From Tenrec ecaudatus (taxonomy: Eukaryota; Chordata; Mammalia; Afrosoricida; Tenrecidae), in contig NW_027459438.1 of the NCBI RefSeq assembly GCF_050624435.1, positions 110,001 to 174,000 of the forward strand: DNA of 64,000 nucleotides, given 5' to 3'. The notes beneath the pieces were generated by a model. The model was not told the origin of the DNA. It worked only from the letters and a program-made list of their open reading frames with translations, and made no database searches. Positions 48,638 to 60,347 of this stretch are shown piece after piece. Position numbers and translations under genes: made by a program. Within the stretch, counting starts at the first letter, position 1. Every line of letters begins with the position of its first letter.

Positions 48638-50776
48638 CTGGAGGAAAGTTCCAAGATAGTGTACAGGTAGAATCACTTGCCTGTTGATTCTGCTGTTAGG
48701 TAAGAAAATTAAGAGGAACGGAGGCCAATAGTGGGAGGCAGGGTGCCAGAAATAGAGGTGAAGTGTACTAGGGTCTGTGGATCAGACCTCGCCCTGCCAT
48801 TTTCACCCACAGAGTGATTCAAGGGCTCACTGAAATGCTCTAGGTTCACTGCATTTGCCTGCCCCTGGGCTCCACTAATCCCTCACAAGTTCCAGCAGGA
48901 CAGCACCACCATATCTTTCTGTGTACAAGGTCCAAGCAGTTTCCCCATACTGCTTTGTAAAGGTGGTCATAATCTTGGCCTCTCAGAAAGCCTCCAAGAA
49001 GTTGCCACAGAGCTCACAATGGAGGTCTCCTCTCTGCCACCAACCCTGCTCCTACATTTTTAGGATTTGCATCTCTCTGTCCAGCCAGGAACAGAGCAAC
49101 TGCATAGCCCATCCCTTTCCCCTTCTGCTCAGCTCCCTGCTTGAAAGCGTAGGTAACAACAAATAATTTGATACAATTGGACAGCTCCTAGGATATTTAC
49201 CACACCCCTAGGCTATTTACCTGTGGTAGAGCGTAGATCCCTGGAGCACAGTTTGCAGAGTTGTGCAGAAGAGAGCCTGGGGTGATCCAGGAGGGCAGCC
49301 TTGGCAATTCAGACCAAATCGCCCCAAACCCACTCAGATAATCTAGTCCTCCTTCCCTGGGGGGCAGCATATCACAGCCCAGATAAAAACTCATTATAAA
49401 AAATAATTTTTTTTAAAGTTCTTTCAATCTGAGACTTGTGTAACTTCGAATCTAAGACAGCAGAAATCTGGTCCATTAACATAGCTTTAACACAACAAAA
49501 CAGGTAAATAACAGATCCCTTGAGCACAGTCTATAGAGCTTTAATATAACAAAACAGGAAATGTGTTCTACCAGTTTGGGGCATGACTGAGTCTTTGAAA
49601 GACTGTTAATAGTAACCAGAAGCAATTTGCTTCCAGAGTGTAGCCTCAAGCCTTGCAGTACCACACCTGGTTACCCTTGGAGCTATGGCTACACCATCAA
49701 CTTTCCTTGGATCAGCCCCATGGTCTTCCCAATGCTGGCAGCCTCAGTCTACCCTGATACTCTCCCTCCAATACTCTCCACCAAACTGTAGTGGCCTTCC
49801 TCTTCAATACTCTCCACCAAACTGGGTGGCTCCTCATCTGATTAGGCAACACAGTACAAACTCTGCAGCCTGAAATTGTCTGGCCAGCATCCCCTAAAAA
49901 GGCATTCAACCCTCTCTCTAAACGACAGAATAGGCTAAGGTGAGAAGGAAATCCCAGAGGGACAAAGCCATAGCCCAGCCCCTAAAGGCAGCTGACTAGA
50001 GTAGCCTGCAGCCTCAACAATCTCAATGAAAAATCAGGGGAACCAAAAAGGAATGTCGGAGGATAGAAGCAGACGTTGATCTGCCAGAGAAAGAAATCTT
50101 TAGAGTGTTGCTTGGAGTCATACAGGATATGAGAGAAGTAAAACAGAAAAGGGATGGAACACTAGAGGAGATAAAGACCATGCACCAAAGAAAAATACAA
50201 GATTTAAGGGACGAGGTAACAAAAGCAAATAAAAATTCACAGACATCACCAACAGACTAGAAGAAGCAGAGAATAGCACAGGTGACCTCAAAGATAACCA
50301 GGCAAACTTCAACAAATGGGACAGTCAAACAAGATAATCAGAGAAGCTTCAGAAAACCCAAGAACAATGTCTGATGCTATGAACAGTAGCAACATTAGAA
50401 TAATTGGCCAAAAAATAAACATATGAGAAAATATTCCCAATCATTACTGATAAGGGATTTACAACTTTAAACAACTATGAGATCTCACCTATCATCCTCA
50501 AGGAGAGCCCAATTCAAAAAATCAACAAGTGTTGAATGGCGTGGGGTGAGATTGGAACGCTCTTCCACTGCTGGTGGACATGTAACTATGTACATCTATT
50601 ACGGAAATCAATTTGGCGATACCTAAAATAAATGGAAATTGAGCTACCATATGTTTCACCAATCCCACTTTTGGGAATATATCCCAAAGCGATAAGAAAC
50701 AGACCACGGCCAGACATCTACGCTCCAATGTTCATCATGGCACTGTTCACAACAAAATGATTTATAAAGAAAATTT
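48638..50776 (+). mobile_element. L1 with 5' UTR, partial ORF1 and ORF2 end (internally deleted)
   Basis: The start ggaggaaagttccaagatag is typical of an L1 5' UTR beginning (ccaagatggc-like), followed by ~1.25 kb of GC-richer leader (48700-49900). At 50090-50330 the plus strand reads as an ORF1 coiled coil (EKEILRVLLGVIQDMREVKQ-like, QDLRDEVTKANKNS) with frame breaks, reaching the NIRIIG start of the RRM at about 50400. It then jumps to the ORF2 3' part (atgagaaaatattcccaatc near 50420; the conserved ccaatcccacttttgggaat near 50660). About 4 kb are missing at the join near 50408, and there is no poly(A). Possible target duplication: aatgatata at 48629-48637 and 50777-50785, with a ttaaaaaa endonuclease-like site on the left. 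Confidence 0.75.
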
Positions 50777-50785
50777 AATGATATA

Positions 50786-51849
50786 AGGAAAGCCAGTTTA
50801 TTTCATACAGTTAATACTTAAATATGAATGATAAAAAGGCATTAAAAACTAGATTGTGTGTTGAGTTTTAAAATATTAATGAAAAAAATTAAATAGTACC
50901 TGACCAAAAGAAAATAAATATTAAAACTTTTATTTAAGATATTTTCATAATACCTCTTGATTGGCATTCTCACATTCAATATTCTTTCTTTTTATCCAAG
51001 CACCATTGGCTGTATGATTAAGCCTTAACCAAGTTTTTACGCTAGAAGTAGGAGCCCATTCCTCTAGATAGGCCAATTAGGCCATAGTCATTATGTATGG
51101 TATATTGGAAACAGGCACCTTCTCTAAATATATTATGTTCATCTTTGGAAAATCCCTTCTGGTGAAGTTACAGCAATTGTTCTGAAAATGTTTTTAGCTT
51201 TGGAATAATTTCAGGAATTACATAATTCACTCATTATATCTTGTGGGAATTTAGGGCGTGACACAGCTGAAACAAATGAGAATGATGTGCAGATAAATGT
51301 TTAAAAAGGGTAAGGAATATAAATCGGTGATTTCCATATTGGACAGCTACCCATCCACCTACCCTAGAGAGAACCCTGATTACAAGTGCCATTTTTAACA
51401 ACTGGTTAGCTAAACTCAACAAAATATGAGGTATGGGTTTTGCGAACCAGAGCAAACCAGCTGAATCCCACCAATGGAGCTGCTTCTGTAGTTTTCTGAG
51501 ACTGCAGCTATTTACAGGAGTAGAAAGCTTCATCTTTCTACCTCAGTTCAGTTGATGGTTTCAATCTAATGATCTTACCATTAATAGGTCAACGTGGAAC
51601 CATTACACCCCCAGATCAAGGTCAATGTATTGTGCTCTTTCCACAGTTTTTTTTATTATTGGTTTTGTTTTCACTATTGTGTCCTTTATAACAAATTGCA
51701 CATAACTATTTGATAAAAGTGTGTGAATCAATTTTAAGAATGCAGACTTAGGAATCTGTGTCAATAGCTTTTTACGTATGTTAATAAAAATATCACTTAA
51801 CATGGAACATGCAATAGTAAAGTTATGAAAACTTCTTAGACATAATCAA
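50786..51849. other. Intergenic DNA without a recognised gene
   Basis: AT-rich with short open frames only. No protein family, RNA gene or transposon end recognised. Confidence 0.4.
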
Positions 51850-52510
51850 ATACCCTGAGGGAAGAATCTCTGGACCTGGTGGCTCAGGATCATAGTTCCA
51901 GAGGACACCAAGGTCAACTTGCATAACATAGTCTAAGAGCAATAGAGAATGATGAAAATCAAACATGCATGGAAAGAATCAGTTCAATGGAATAATGGAC
52001 CACAGGAACATCAATCCCCACCACCCTGAGACCAGAAGAACTAGATATTGTTCACAGTCACTACCAATTCTCTGAAAGGAATCACATTAGAGGGGCCTGG
52101 ATAGAGTGGTAGAAGAATGTGGAACAAAATACAAAATCACAAAATGACCAGACTAACTATTCAGATAAAGGCTAGTGAACCACTTGAGACTGTGGCCCTA
52201 AGTCACCCTTCAAATCTGAAAATGAACTCACCCCCATGTCCAATTACTAGCTGAACAATTGACAAGTCTATAACAGTAACAGTAACACTAGTGAGGTACA
52301 CACACCTTAGAATAATCTGCAATTTAATATAGAAAAGGTATCATTTACCAAAGAACAATGTCCAGAAGGGTTAAGCAAACATGACAAATAAAAACAGGAG
52401 GCAAGGGAGTGAAAAAGTGATGTTACTTTATGGAAATTGCAACCAATGACATGAAACAAAGTGTGTCAGAATTAATGAGTGGAAGTTATCTACTCTGTAA
52501 GCCTTTACCC
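51850..52510 (+). mobile_element. Afrotherian-type dispersed repeat copy
   Basis: The order accagaagaactagatattg, ggcctggatagagtgg, gaacaaaatacaaaatcac, gaccagacta, cacttgagactgtggcccta and catttaccaaagaacaatg matches a repeat I recall as common in elephant-type genomes, probably the 3' end of a LINE or an LTR. The last ~200 bp have a diverged partner at 41336-41560. Class and orientation are uncertain. Non-coding here. Confidence 0.45.
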
Positions 52511-52535
52511 CTCCCCTCAAAACAAGGATAAAAAT

Positions 52536-52572
52536 AGATTAGATAGATAGATAGATAATAGATATAGATATA
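52536..52572. repeat. (TAGA)n microsatellite
   Basis: Tandem taga/gata units (agattagatagatagataga then taatagatatagatata). Short and slightly interrupted. Confidence 0.9.
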
Positions 52573-52681
52573 TTTCATGTTACTGGATTTAAATAGGTTC
52601 ATGACAAAAATAGATTTTAAAATAGATTATAAGAAATGAATGGATGCACACTTTATTTTGAATAAATGCCTATGGTTGTCC

Positions 52682-53235
52682 GGGTGAACTAGAGAAACAA
52701 ATTCATTGATACTCATATGTGTATAAGAAACAGCTTTATATAAAAGAGTAATTGTATATTGGGAAAACATACCAGTCCAGTCCACATCATGTTCATAAGT
52801 CCGATATTAACCCATATGTCTGATACAAGTCTATAAATTCCCCTTCAGATTCACACAACACATGCAATGATGCCGAATACAGAAGGATCACAGGCCAGTG
52901 GGTGGAAAATCTTGTGGATCCAGTAGCAGTAGCAGTGGAAGCATCTCAGTGCTGGTGTGGGTCTCCACATAACTACTCCAGCTCCATCAGCGTAGCTCCA
53001 TGTGGCTTATCAACAGGAATGTCTTACAGGGAGACAAATCAGAGAGTGTGTCTGGCCTCCAGTGAGTTATTTCTCTCTGTCGCACCTCTAAATGAGGTCA
53101 TCAAGCTATGACCAAATTGACAGGCTAGATTCCTCTCCTTCCTCATGTTGCCAGTTGATGATGTAACTGCCACAATACCTGAACTTCGCTTGGAATGATT
53201 CTTTCTCAGTGCTCTCCTGCCACTTGACATGGACT
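52682..53235 (+). mobile_element. Interspersed repeat, probably tenrec-lineage, class unknown
   Basis: Begins gggtgaactagagaaacaaa and continues with gctttatataaaagagtaat, cagtccagtccacatcatg, aagtccgatattaacccata, cacatgcaatgatgccgaat, aggatcacaggccagtggg and gcatctcagtgctggtg. I recall this word order from a high-copy repeat in tenrec sequence. No terminal repeats or coding domain were seen. A 69-codon plus-strand frame (52902-53111) inside it has no recognisable homology. Confidence 0.4.
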
Positions 53236-53734
53236 ACAAAATATTTGAATATTATATTTTAACTCAACCACTGGAAAACATGCACACGTGAAATAAGTTC
53301 GTTCACGTGTATAGCTTATGGACCTAATGTGGAGATATAGCGCAAGTAGAAGGTAAAATCCCATACCACAATAAACATAGGAGGGAGCTGTGAGATTTTA
53401 GAAGACAAAGCAAAGAGAAGCAGTGCGGACAGTAGGCCATATGCACTGTGAAAACAGTGAGCACTCTTCCAATTTTCCAACCATGGTGCAGGGTATTTCA
53501 TTCACAGTTAAGACTGTATGTTTTCATAAAGCTGTTCTAAAACAGGAAGAAGAAAAATCTCAATTGAATCTTCTTGCCAGAAGTAATTTTTTCCCATCTT
53601 CACTGCCTCCCTATACTTGTTTTGGTCTGAAAAGTTTAATGTCATTTGACAGGATGGAAGCAGACCATTTTCTGAGAGTTGAATATTTCAAGGTCACGTA
53701 TGCATTTGGTGGGAAATGGCTATCTCTTTCTATC
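53236..53734. other. Intergenic DNA without a recognised gene
   Basis: An open frame of 111 codons at 53423-53758 has no recognised domain, no coding-like composition that I can defend, and its end overlaps a SINE. I treat it as non-coding. Confidence 0.4.
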
Positions 53735-53868
53735 CTTAGAGAAGTACTCTGTTCCTAACAAAAATGTCAGTGGTTCAAATCCATCAGTCATTTCACAGGA
53801 GAAATATGTGGTAATGTGTTTCTGTAAAGTATTGACACATGAACTCTACAGGACAGTTTTACTCTTTC
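53735..53868 (+). mobile_element. AfroSINE-like element abutting the CRE satellite
   Basis: cctaacaaaaatgtcagtgg ttcaaatccatcagtcattt matches the tRNA-sense orientation of the SINE (aaccgaaaggtcggcagttc gaatccaccagc), with the B-box-like ggttcaaatcc at about 53773-53783. gaactctacaggacagtttt actcttt corresponds to the following ggcagttctactctgtcc, slightly rearranged. The match stops at about 53868, exactly where satellite monomer text (cataattggtgggattataa) begins. The SINE 3' end is thus cut by the satellite edge. Confidence 0.65.
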
Positions 53869-56800
53869 ATAATTGGTGGGATTATAAATGGGGAACGTTA
53901 TAGGGCTATGGTGTTAGATAATTGTTTATGGCAAAAATCCATTTTGTCAAGCATGTCGCAAAGGTGATGACTTTATAATTGGGTGATTTCATAAATGTAG
54001 CATGTTTGGTGATGTCATAAAACAATTGTGATATCATAAGCAATCATGGGATGTCATAAAATTTTGACCGTAATAATCAAATAAGTGACATCTTAAAGCA
54101 ATTATGTGATGTCACAAAGCAATTATGTGCCGTCTTTAGTGACGTCATGAATGGAAGGTATTATACAGCTACCCTGTTGCATAGTGGGTGAATTCTTATG
54201 TCACACATTCGTTATAATTTGTGGCATCATAAATGGGGCACGTTATAGGGCTAAGGTGTGAGATAATGGGTAATGCCAAAGTCCAGTTTGTCTTACATGT
54301 CAAAACAGTGATGGCTTCATAGTTAGTTGACGTCATGTATGTGGCATAATTGGTGACGTCATAAAGCAATTGTGATGTCATAAAGCCATCATGTGACGTC
54401 AAAGAGAAATGAGGAGGCATCATAAAGCAATTATGCGATGTCAAAAAGTTATGTGGCGCGTTAGTGTCGTCATGAATGGGAGAGAATATACAGCTACATT
54501 GCGACATAGTGGCTAATTTCTTATGTCTTACATTCATTATAATTTTTGGAATCATAAATGGGAAACATTATAGGGCTAAGGTGTGGGACAATGGGTTGTG
54601 CCAAAAATCTAGTTTGTATAGAATTTCACAAAGGTGATGATGACTTCATAGTTGGATGAAGTTATAAATGTGGCATAATTGGTGACCTCTACAGGTTGGT
54701 GATGTCATAAATTTTGTGATGACATAAAGGAATTCTGTGATGCCAAAAAGCCATTACATGCCACGTTTTTGACATCATGAATGGGAGACATTATACAGCA
54801 CCTTTGCGACATAGTGGGTGACTCCTTATGTCTTACATTCGTCATAATTTTTGGCATCACAAATGGGGCATTTTAGTGCAATGTTTGGGACAATGGGTTA
54901 TACCAAAGGCCCAGTTTTTCTATCATGCCACATAGTTGATGTCTTCATAGTTGGGTGATGTCATAAATGTGGCATAATTGTGACGTCATTAAGCACTTGA
55001 GGTGTCATAAAGCAATCGTGTGACTTCATAGAGAAATTTTGTGATGACATAAATGAATTATGTGATGCCATACAGCAATTGTGTGTTTCGTTTATGATGT
55101 CATCAATGGGAGATATTATACAGGAACTTTGCGACTTGGGTGACTTCTTATGTCTTAAATGCATCATAATTTTTGGCATCATAAATGGGGCATCTTAGGG
55201 TAAGGTTTGGGACAATGGGTTATGCCAAAGGTTCACTTTGTCTAGAATGTCACTTAGTTGATGTCTTCATAGTGGTGTGACGTCATAAATGTCGCATTGT
55301 TGTGATGTCATAGAGCAATTCTGTAATAAAGCAATCGGGCGACGCCACAGAGCACTCGTGTGACATCAGAGCGCACTCGTGTGGCGTCATAGAGCTATTA
55401 GGCGATGTCATGAAGCAATTATGTGACGCGTTTGTGGCGTCATGAATGGGAGACATTAAACAGCTATTTTGCGACATAGTGGGTAAATATTTATGTCTTC
55501 CATTCAACATAATGGGTGGCACACTAAATGGGGCACGTTATAGGGTTAAGGTGTGGGACAATGGGTTATGCCAAAAATCTACTTTGTCGAGCATGTCATA
55601 TAGTTGGGTGACATCATAAATGTGGAATAATTGTGATGCCATTAAGCACTTGTGGTGTCATAGAACAATCGTTTGACGTCATAGAACAATCGTGGGACTT
55701 CATAGAGCTATTAGGCAATGTCATAAAGCAATTATGTGCCGCGTTTGTGGTGTAATGAATGGGAGACATTATACAGCTATTTTAGGATATAGTGGGTAAC
55801 TGCTTATGTCTTCCATTCACCATCATTGGTTGCATAATAAAAGGGGCATGTCAAAGTGCCAAGGCGTGGGACAATGGGTTACGCCACAATCTCGTTTGTC
55901 TACCATGTCACAAAGGTGATGAGTTCATAGTTGGATGAAGTCATAAATGTGGCATAATTGGTAACTTCATCAAGCAATTGTGATGTCAGAAAAAATCATG
56001 TGATGTCATACAGAAATTTTGTGAGGGCATAAAGGAATTATGTGATGCCGTAAAGCAATTATGTGCCGCGTTTGTGACATGACGTCATGAATGGGAGACA
56101 TTATACAGCACCTGTTCTCCCTTGTGGGTGACTTCTTATGTCTTAAATGCATCATAATTTTTGGCATCATAAATGGGGCATCTTGGGGTAAAGTTTGGGA
56201 CAATCGGTTATGCCAACGGTCCAGTTTTCTAGGATGTTACATAGTTGATGTCTTCATAGTTGGGTGAGGTCATAAATGTAGCATCGTTGTGACGTCATAG
56301 AGCAATTGTGGTGTCATAAAGCAATCGTGTGACTTCATATAGCAATTATGTGATGTGCCATGTCTTAAAGCAATTATGTACTGAGTTTGTGTCGTCATGA
56401 ATGGGAGAGAGTATACAGCTACTATGGAACACAGTGGCTAACTTCTTATGTCTTATATTCATTATAAGTTTTGGCATCATAAATGGGGCACCTTATAGGG
56501 CTATGATGTGGGACAATGGGTTATGCCAGAAATCCAATTTTTCAAGCATGTCACAAAGGTGATGACTTCATAGTTGGATGAAGTCATAAATGTGGCATAA
56601 TTGTGACATCATAAGGCATTTGTGGGGTCATAAAGCAATCCTGTGACGTCACAGAGCAATTATGTGACTACATAAAGCTATTATGCGATGTCATAAAGCA
56701 ATCATGTGCCATGTATGTGACGTCATGAATGGGAGAAATATTCAGCTACTATGCGACATAGTACGTAGATGCTTACGTCTTACATTCTTCATAATTGGTG

Positions 56801-59400
56801 GGATTATAAATGGGAAACGTTATAGGGCTATGGTGTTAGATAATTGTTTATGGCAAAAATCGAATTTGTCAAGCATGTCACAAAGGTGATGAATTTATAT
56901 TTGGGTGATTTCATAAATGTAGCATGATTGGTTATGTTATAAAACAATTGTGATATCATAAGAAATCATGTGACGTCATAAAAATGGGGCCATCATAATC
57001 AAATAAGTGACATCTTAAAGTAATTATGTGATGTCACAAAGCAATTATTTGCCGTCTTTAGTGACGTCATGAATGGGAGGTATTATACAGCTACCCTGTT
57101 GTATAGTGAGTGAATTCTTATGTCTCTCATTCGTTATAATTTGTGGCATCATAAATGGGGCACGTTATAGGGCTAGGGTGTGAGATAATGGGTAAGGCCA
57201 AAGGTCCAGTTTGTCCTACATGTCAAAACAGTGATGACTTCATAGTTGGTTGACATCATGAATGTGGCATAATTGGTGATGTGGCATAATCAGTGACCGC
57301 ACAAGTAATGGTGATGGCACAAAGCAATCATGTGACATGAAATATTTGAGGACATAAAGGAATTATGTGATGCCCTAAAGGTTTTATGTGCCACATTTGT
57401 GAGGTGACGTCATGGATGGGAGACATTATACAGAACATTTTCGACACAGTGGGTGACTTCTTATGTTTTAAATGCATCATAATTGTTGGCATCATAAATG
57501 GGGCATCTTAGGGTCAGGTGTGGGACAATGGGTTATGCCAACCGTCCAGTTTGTCAAGGAGGTCACATAGTTGATGTCTTCACAGTTGGGTGATGTCATA
57601 AATGTGGCATAATTGTGACATCATAAGGCATTTGTGGGGTCATAAAGCAATCCTGTGACGTCACAAAGCAATTATGAGACTACATAAAGCTATTATGTGA
57701 ATTCATATAGCAATCATGTGACGTCATGAATGGGAGAGAATATTCGGCTTCTATGCGACATAGTGCATAACTTCTTATGTCTTACATTCTTCATAATTGG
57801 TGGGATTATAAATGGGGCACGTTATAGGGCTAAGATGTGAGATAATGGGTAATGCCAAAGGTCCAGTTTGTCTTACATGTCAAAACAGTGATGACTTCAT
57901 AGATGGTTGATGTCATGAATGTGGCATAATTGGTGATGCCATAAAGCAATTGTGATGTCATAAAGCCATCATGTGACGTCAAAGAGAAATATGGAGGCAT
58001 CATAAAGCAATTATGCGATGTCAAAAAGTTATGTGCCGCATTAGTGTCGTCATGAATGGGAGAGAATATACAGCTACATTGCGACATAGTGGCTAATTAC
58101 TTATGTCTTACATTCATTATAATTTTTGGAATCATAAATGGGGTACGTTATAGGGCTAAGGTGTGGGACAATGGGTTATGCCAAAAATCTGGTTTGTCTA
58201 GCATGTCACAAAGGTGATGACTTCATAGTTGGATGAAGTCATATGTGTGGCATAATTGGTGATCTCATCAGGTATTGGTGATGTCATAAATTTTGTGACG
58301 ACATAAAGGAATTCTGTGATGCCATAAAGCAATTACGTGACACGTTTGTGACATCTGAATGGGAGACATTATGCAGCACCTTTGCGACATAGTGGGTGAC
58401 TTCTTATGTCTTACATTCGTCATAATTTTTGGCATCACAAATGGGGCACGTTAGGGTAATGTGTGGGTCAATGGGTTATTCCAAAGGTCCAGTTTGTCTA
58501 GCATGCCACAAAGTTGATGTTTCATAGTTGGGTGACGTCATGAATGTGGCATAATTGTGACGTCATTAAGCACTTGGGGTGTCATAGAGCAATCGTGTGA
58601 CTTCATAGAGAAATTTCGTGACGACATAAATGAATTATGTGATGCCATACAGCATTTATGTGCTTCGTTTATGACGTCATCAATGGGAGACATTATACAG
58701 CTCCTTTGCGACAGTGGGTGATTTCTTATGTCTTAAATGCATCATAATTTTTGGCATCATAAACGGGGCATCGTAGGGTAAGGTTTGGGACAAATGGTTA
58801 TGCCAAAGGTCCACTTTGTCTAGGATTTAACTTAGTTGATGTCTTTATAGTGGTGTGCCATCATAAATGTCGCATCGTTGTGATGTCATAGAGAAATTGT
58901 GGTGTCATAAAGCAATCGGGTGATGCCATAGAGCACTCGCGTGACGTCATAGATCACTCGTGTGAGGTCATAGAGCTATCAGGCAATGCCATACAGCAGT
59001 TATGTGCCGCGTTTGTGGCGTCATGAATGGAAGACATTAAACAGCTATTTTGCAATATAGTGGGTAGATATTTATGTCTTCCATTCACCATAATTGGTGG
59101 GATTATAAATGGGGCACTTTATAGGGCTAAGGTGTGGGACAATGGGTTATGCCAAAAATCAGCTTTGTCGAGCATGTCACATAGTTGATGTCTTCATAGT
59201 TGGGTGATGTCATAAATGTGGCATAATTGTGATGTCATTAAGTACTTGTGGTGCCATAAAGCAATCGTGCGACTTCATAGAGAAATTTTGTGATGACAAA
59301 AATGAATTATGTGATGCCATACAGCAATATTATGTGCTTCACTTATGACGTCATCAATGGGAGACATTATACAGCTCCTGTGTGACATAGTGGGTGACTT
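53869..59400. repeat. CRE-rich satellite, left part
   Basis: Tandem monomers of about 305-345 bp: the landmark catgaatggg(a) after gtgacgtcat recurs at about 54146, 54471, 54776, 55101, 55441, 55753, 56086, 56396, 56724, 57068, 57411, 57725 and 58051. Each monomer has two parts. One is a run of ~21-bp subrepeats (gtgacgtcataaagcaattat with variants). The other is a ~190-bp unique segment (gggagacattatacagct, gcgacatagtgggtgacttc, ttatgtcttacattcgtcat, aaatggggcacgttataggg, gggacaatgggttatgcc). Monomers are 70-90% alike by eye, more diverged than the macrosatellite. Minus-strand frames of 60-120 codons rich in SHN, SMT and CFM repeats are repeat artefacts. Confidence 0.93.
59391..59400. repeat. 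Target-site duplication, left copy
   Basis: tgggtgactt is satellite sequence (normally continuing cttatgtctta). It is repeated exactly at 60854-60863 on the other side of the insertion. Confidence 0.85.
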
Positions 59401-59762
59401 TTTTTTTTTTTACAATTTATTTTTATTTTAACAATTTATTGGGGCTCATACAATTCTTTTCACAGTTCATACATATACATACATCAATTGTATAAAGCAC
59501 ATCTGTACAGTCTTTGCCCTAATCATTTTTTTCTCTTTTCTTCTTTTACATTTTATTAGGGACTCATACAACTCTTACCACAATCCATACATATACATAC
59601 ATCAATTGTATAAAGCACATCCATACATTCCCTGCCCCAATCATTCTCAAGGCATTTGCTCTCCACTTAAGCTCCTTGCATCAGGTCCTCTTTTTTTCCC
59701 CCCTCCCTCCCCATACCCCCCTCCCTCATATGCCCTTGGTAATTTATACATCGTTATTTTGT
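59401..59762 (-). mobile_element. Antisense L1 3' end, left half of a double-tailed insertion
   Basis: Starts with poly(T) (13 T including the last two bases of the target duplication), the inverse of a poly(A) tail. It then contains two tandem, imperfect copies of an L1 3'-UTR terminal segment: atttattggggctcatacaa at about 59435 and ttttattagggactcataca at about 59550, each followed by catacatatacatacatcaa and ttgtataaagcacatc. A pyrimidine tract (ctccctccccatacccccct) follows near 59702, and the L1 part ends at gttattttgt. The type matches L1 3' ends I recall from tenrec. It joins WDR3 sequence head-to-head at about 59762. Confidence 0.8.
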
Positions 59763-60347
59763 AATATTGAAACCGTCAAAGCAGCTGAGAAGATCATGGA
59801 GGCTATAGAGCTGTACCGAGAAGAAACTGCAAACATAAAAGAGCACAACGCCATTTGTAAAGCCACAGGGAAAGAGGTTCCTCGTCCCATCAACCCCATC
59901 CTGATGGCTTATGGCAATATCTCACCTTCAGCGTATGTGTTACAGATTTTTAAAGGAGTCAAGTCCAGTGAGCTGGAAGAATCTCTGCTTGTGCTACCTT
60001 TTTCCTACGTCCCAGACATTCTTATGCTCTTCAATGAATTCATCCAGCAGGGCTCTGACGTTGAACTGCTGTGTCGATGCCTCTTCTTTCTCCTCAGAAT
60101 TCACTTTGGGCAGATCACAAGCAACCAAATGCTTGTCCCCGTGATAGAGAAATTAAAGGAAACGACTATTTCAAAAGTCAGCCAAGTCCGGGATGTTCTT
60201 GGCTTCAACATGGCTGCTCTGGATTACCTCAAGAGGGAGTGTGAGGCACAAAGGGAAGTCACATTTTTTGCCGATGCCACAAACAACTTGGAAGAGAAAA
60301 AGCGGAAGAGGAAAAAGAGGGAGCGGCTCATTCTAACATTGACTTAG
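59763..60347 (+). pseudogene. WDR3: WDR3 retrocopy, 3' part of the coding sequence (5'-truncated processed copy)
   Basis: The 194 codons read NIETVKAAEKIMEAIELY, later NPILMAYGNISPSAYVLQ, ELEESLLVLPFSYVPDI, GQITSNQMLVPVIEKLKE, LDYLKRECEAQREV and end KKRKKRERLILTLT before a TAG stop. This is the C-terminal Utp12 domain and basic tail of WDR3, a WD40 protein of the small-subunit processome (nucleolar 18S rRNA maturation); human WDR3 is about 943 residues, so roughly the last fifth is present. There are no introns, no frameshift and no stop, so insertion is recent. All WD40 repeats are absent, so it cannot replace WDR3. An upstream ATG in the L1 part (59676) opens a 223-codon frame fused to it; there is no evidence that it is translated. 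Confidence 0.9.

Noticed and set aside
48921-49166. 81-codon plus-strand frame in the L1 leader
   Set aside because: It lies in GC-richer L1 5' UTR-like sequence and matches no L1 protein I know.
53423-53758. 111-codon plus-strand frame before the satellite
   Set aside because: No recognised domain, no splice or promoter context, and its end overlaps a SINE.
54196-54555. Minus-strand frames of 60-120 codons in the CRE satellite (SHNCFM, MSQ...SPIHD motifs)
   Set aside because: They recur with the monomer in partial, differently truncated forms and have the low-complexity composition of the 21-bp subrepeat.
59763-60347. A real WDR3 gene or exon
   Set aside because: Codons, 3' UTR and poly(A) are contiguous without introns, flanked by a target duplication inside a satellite; upstream WD40 sequence is absent.
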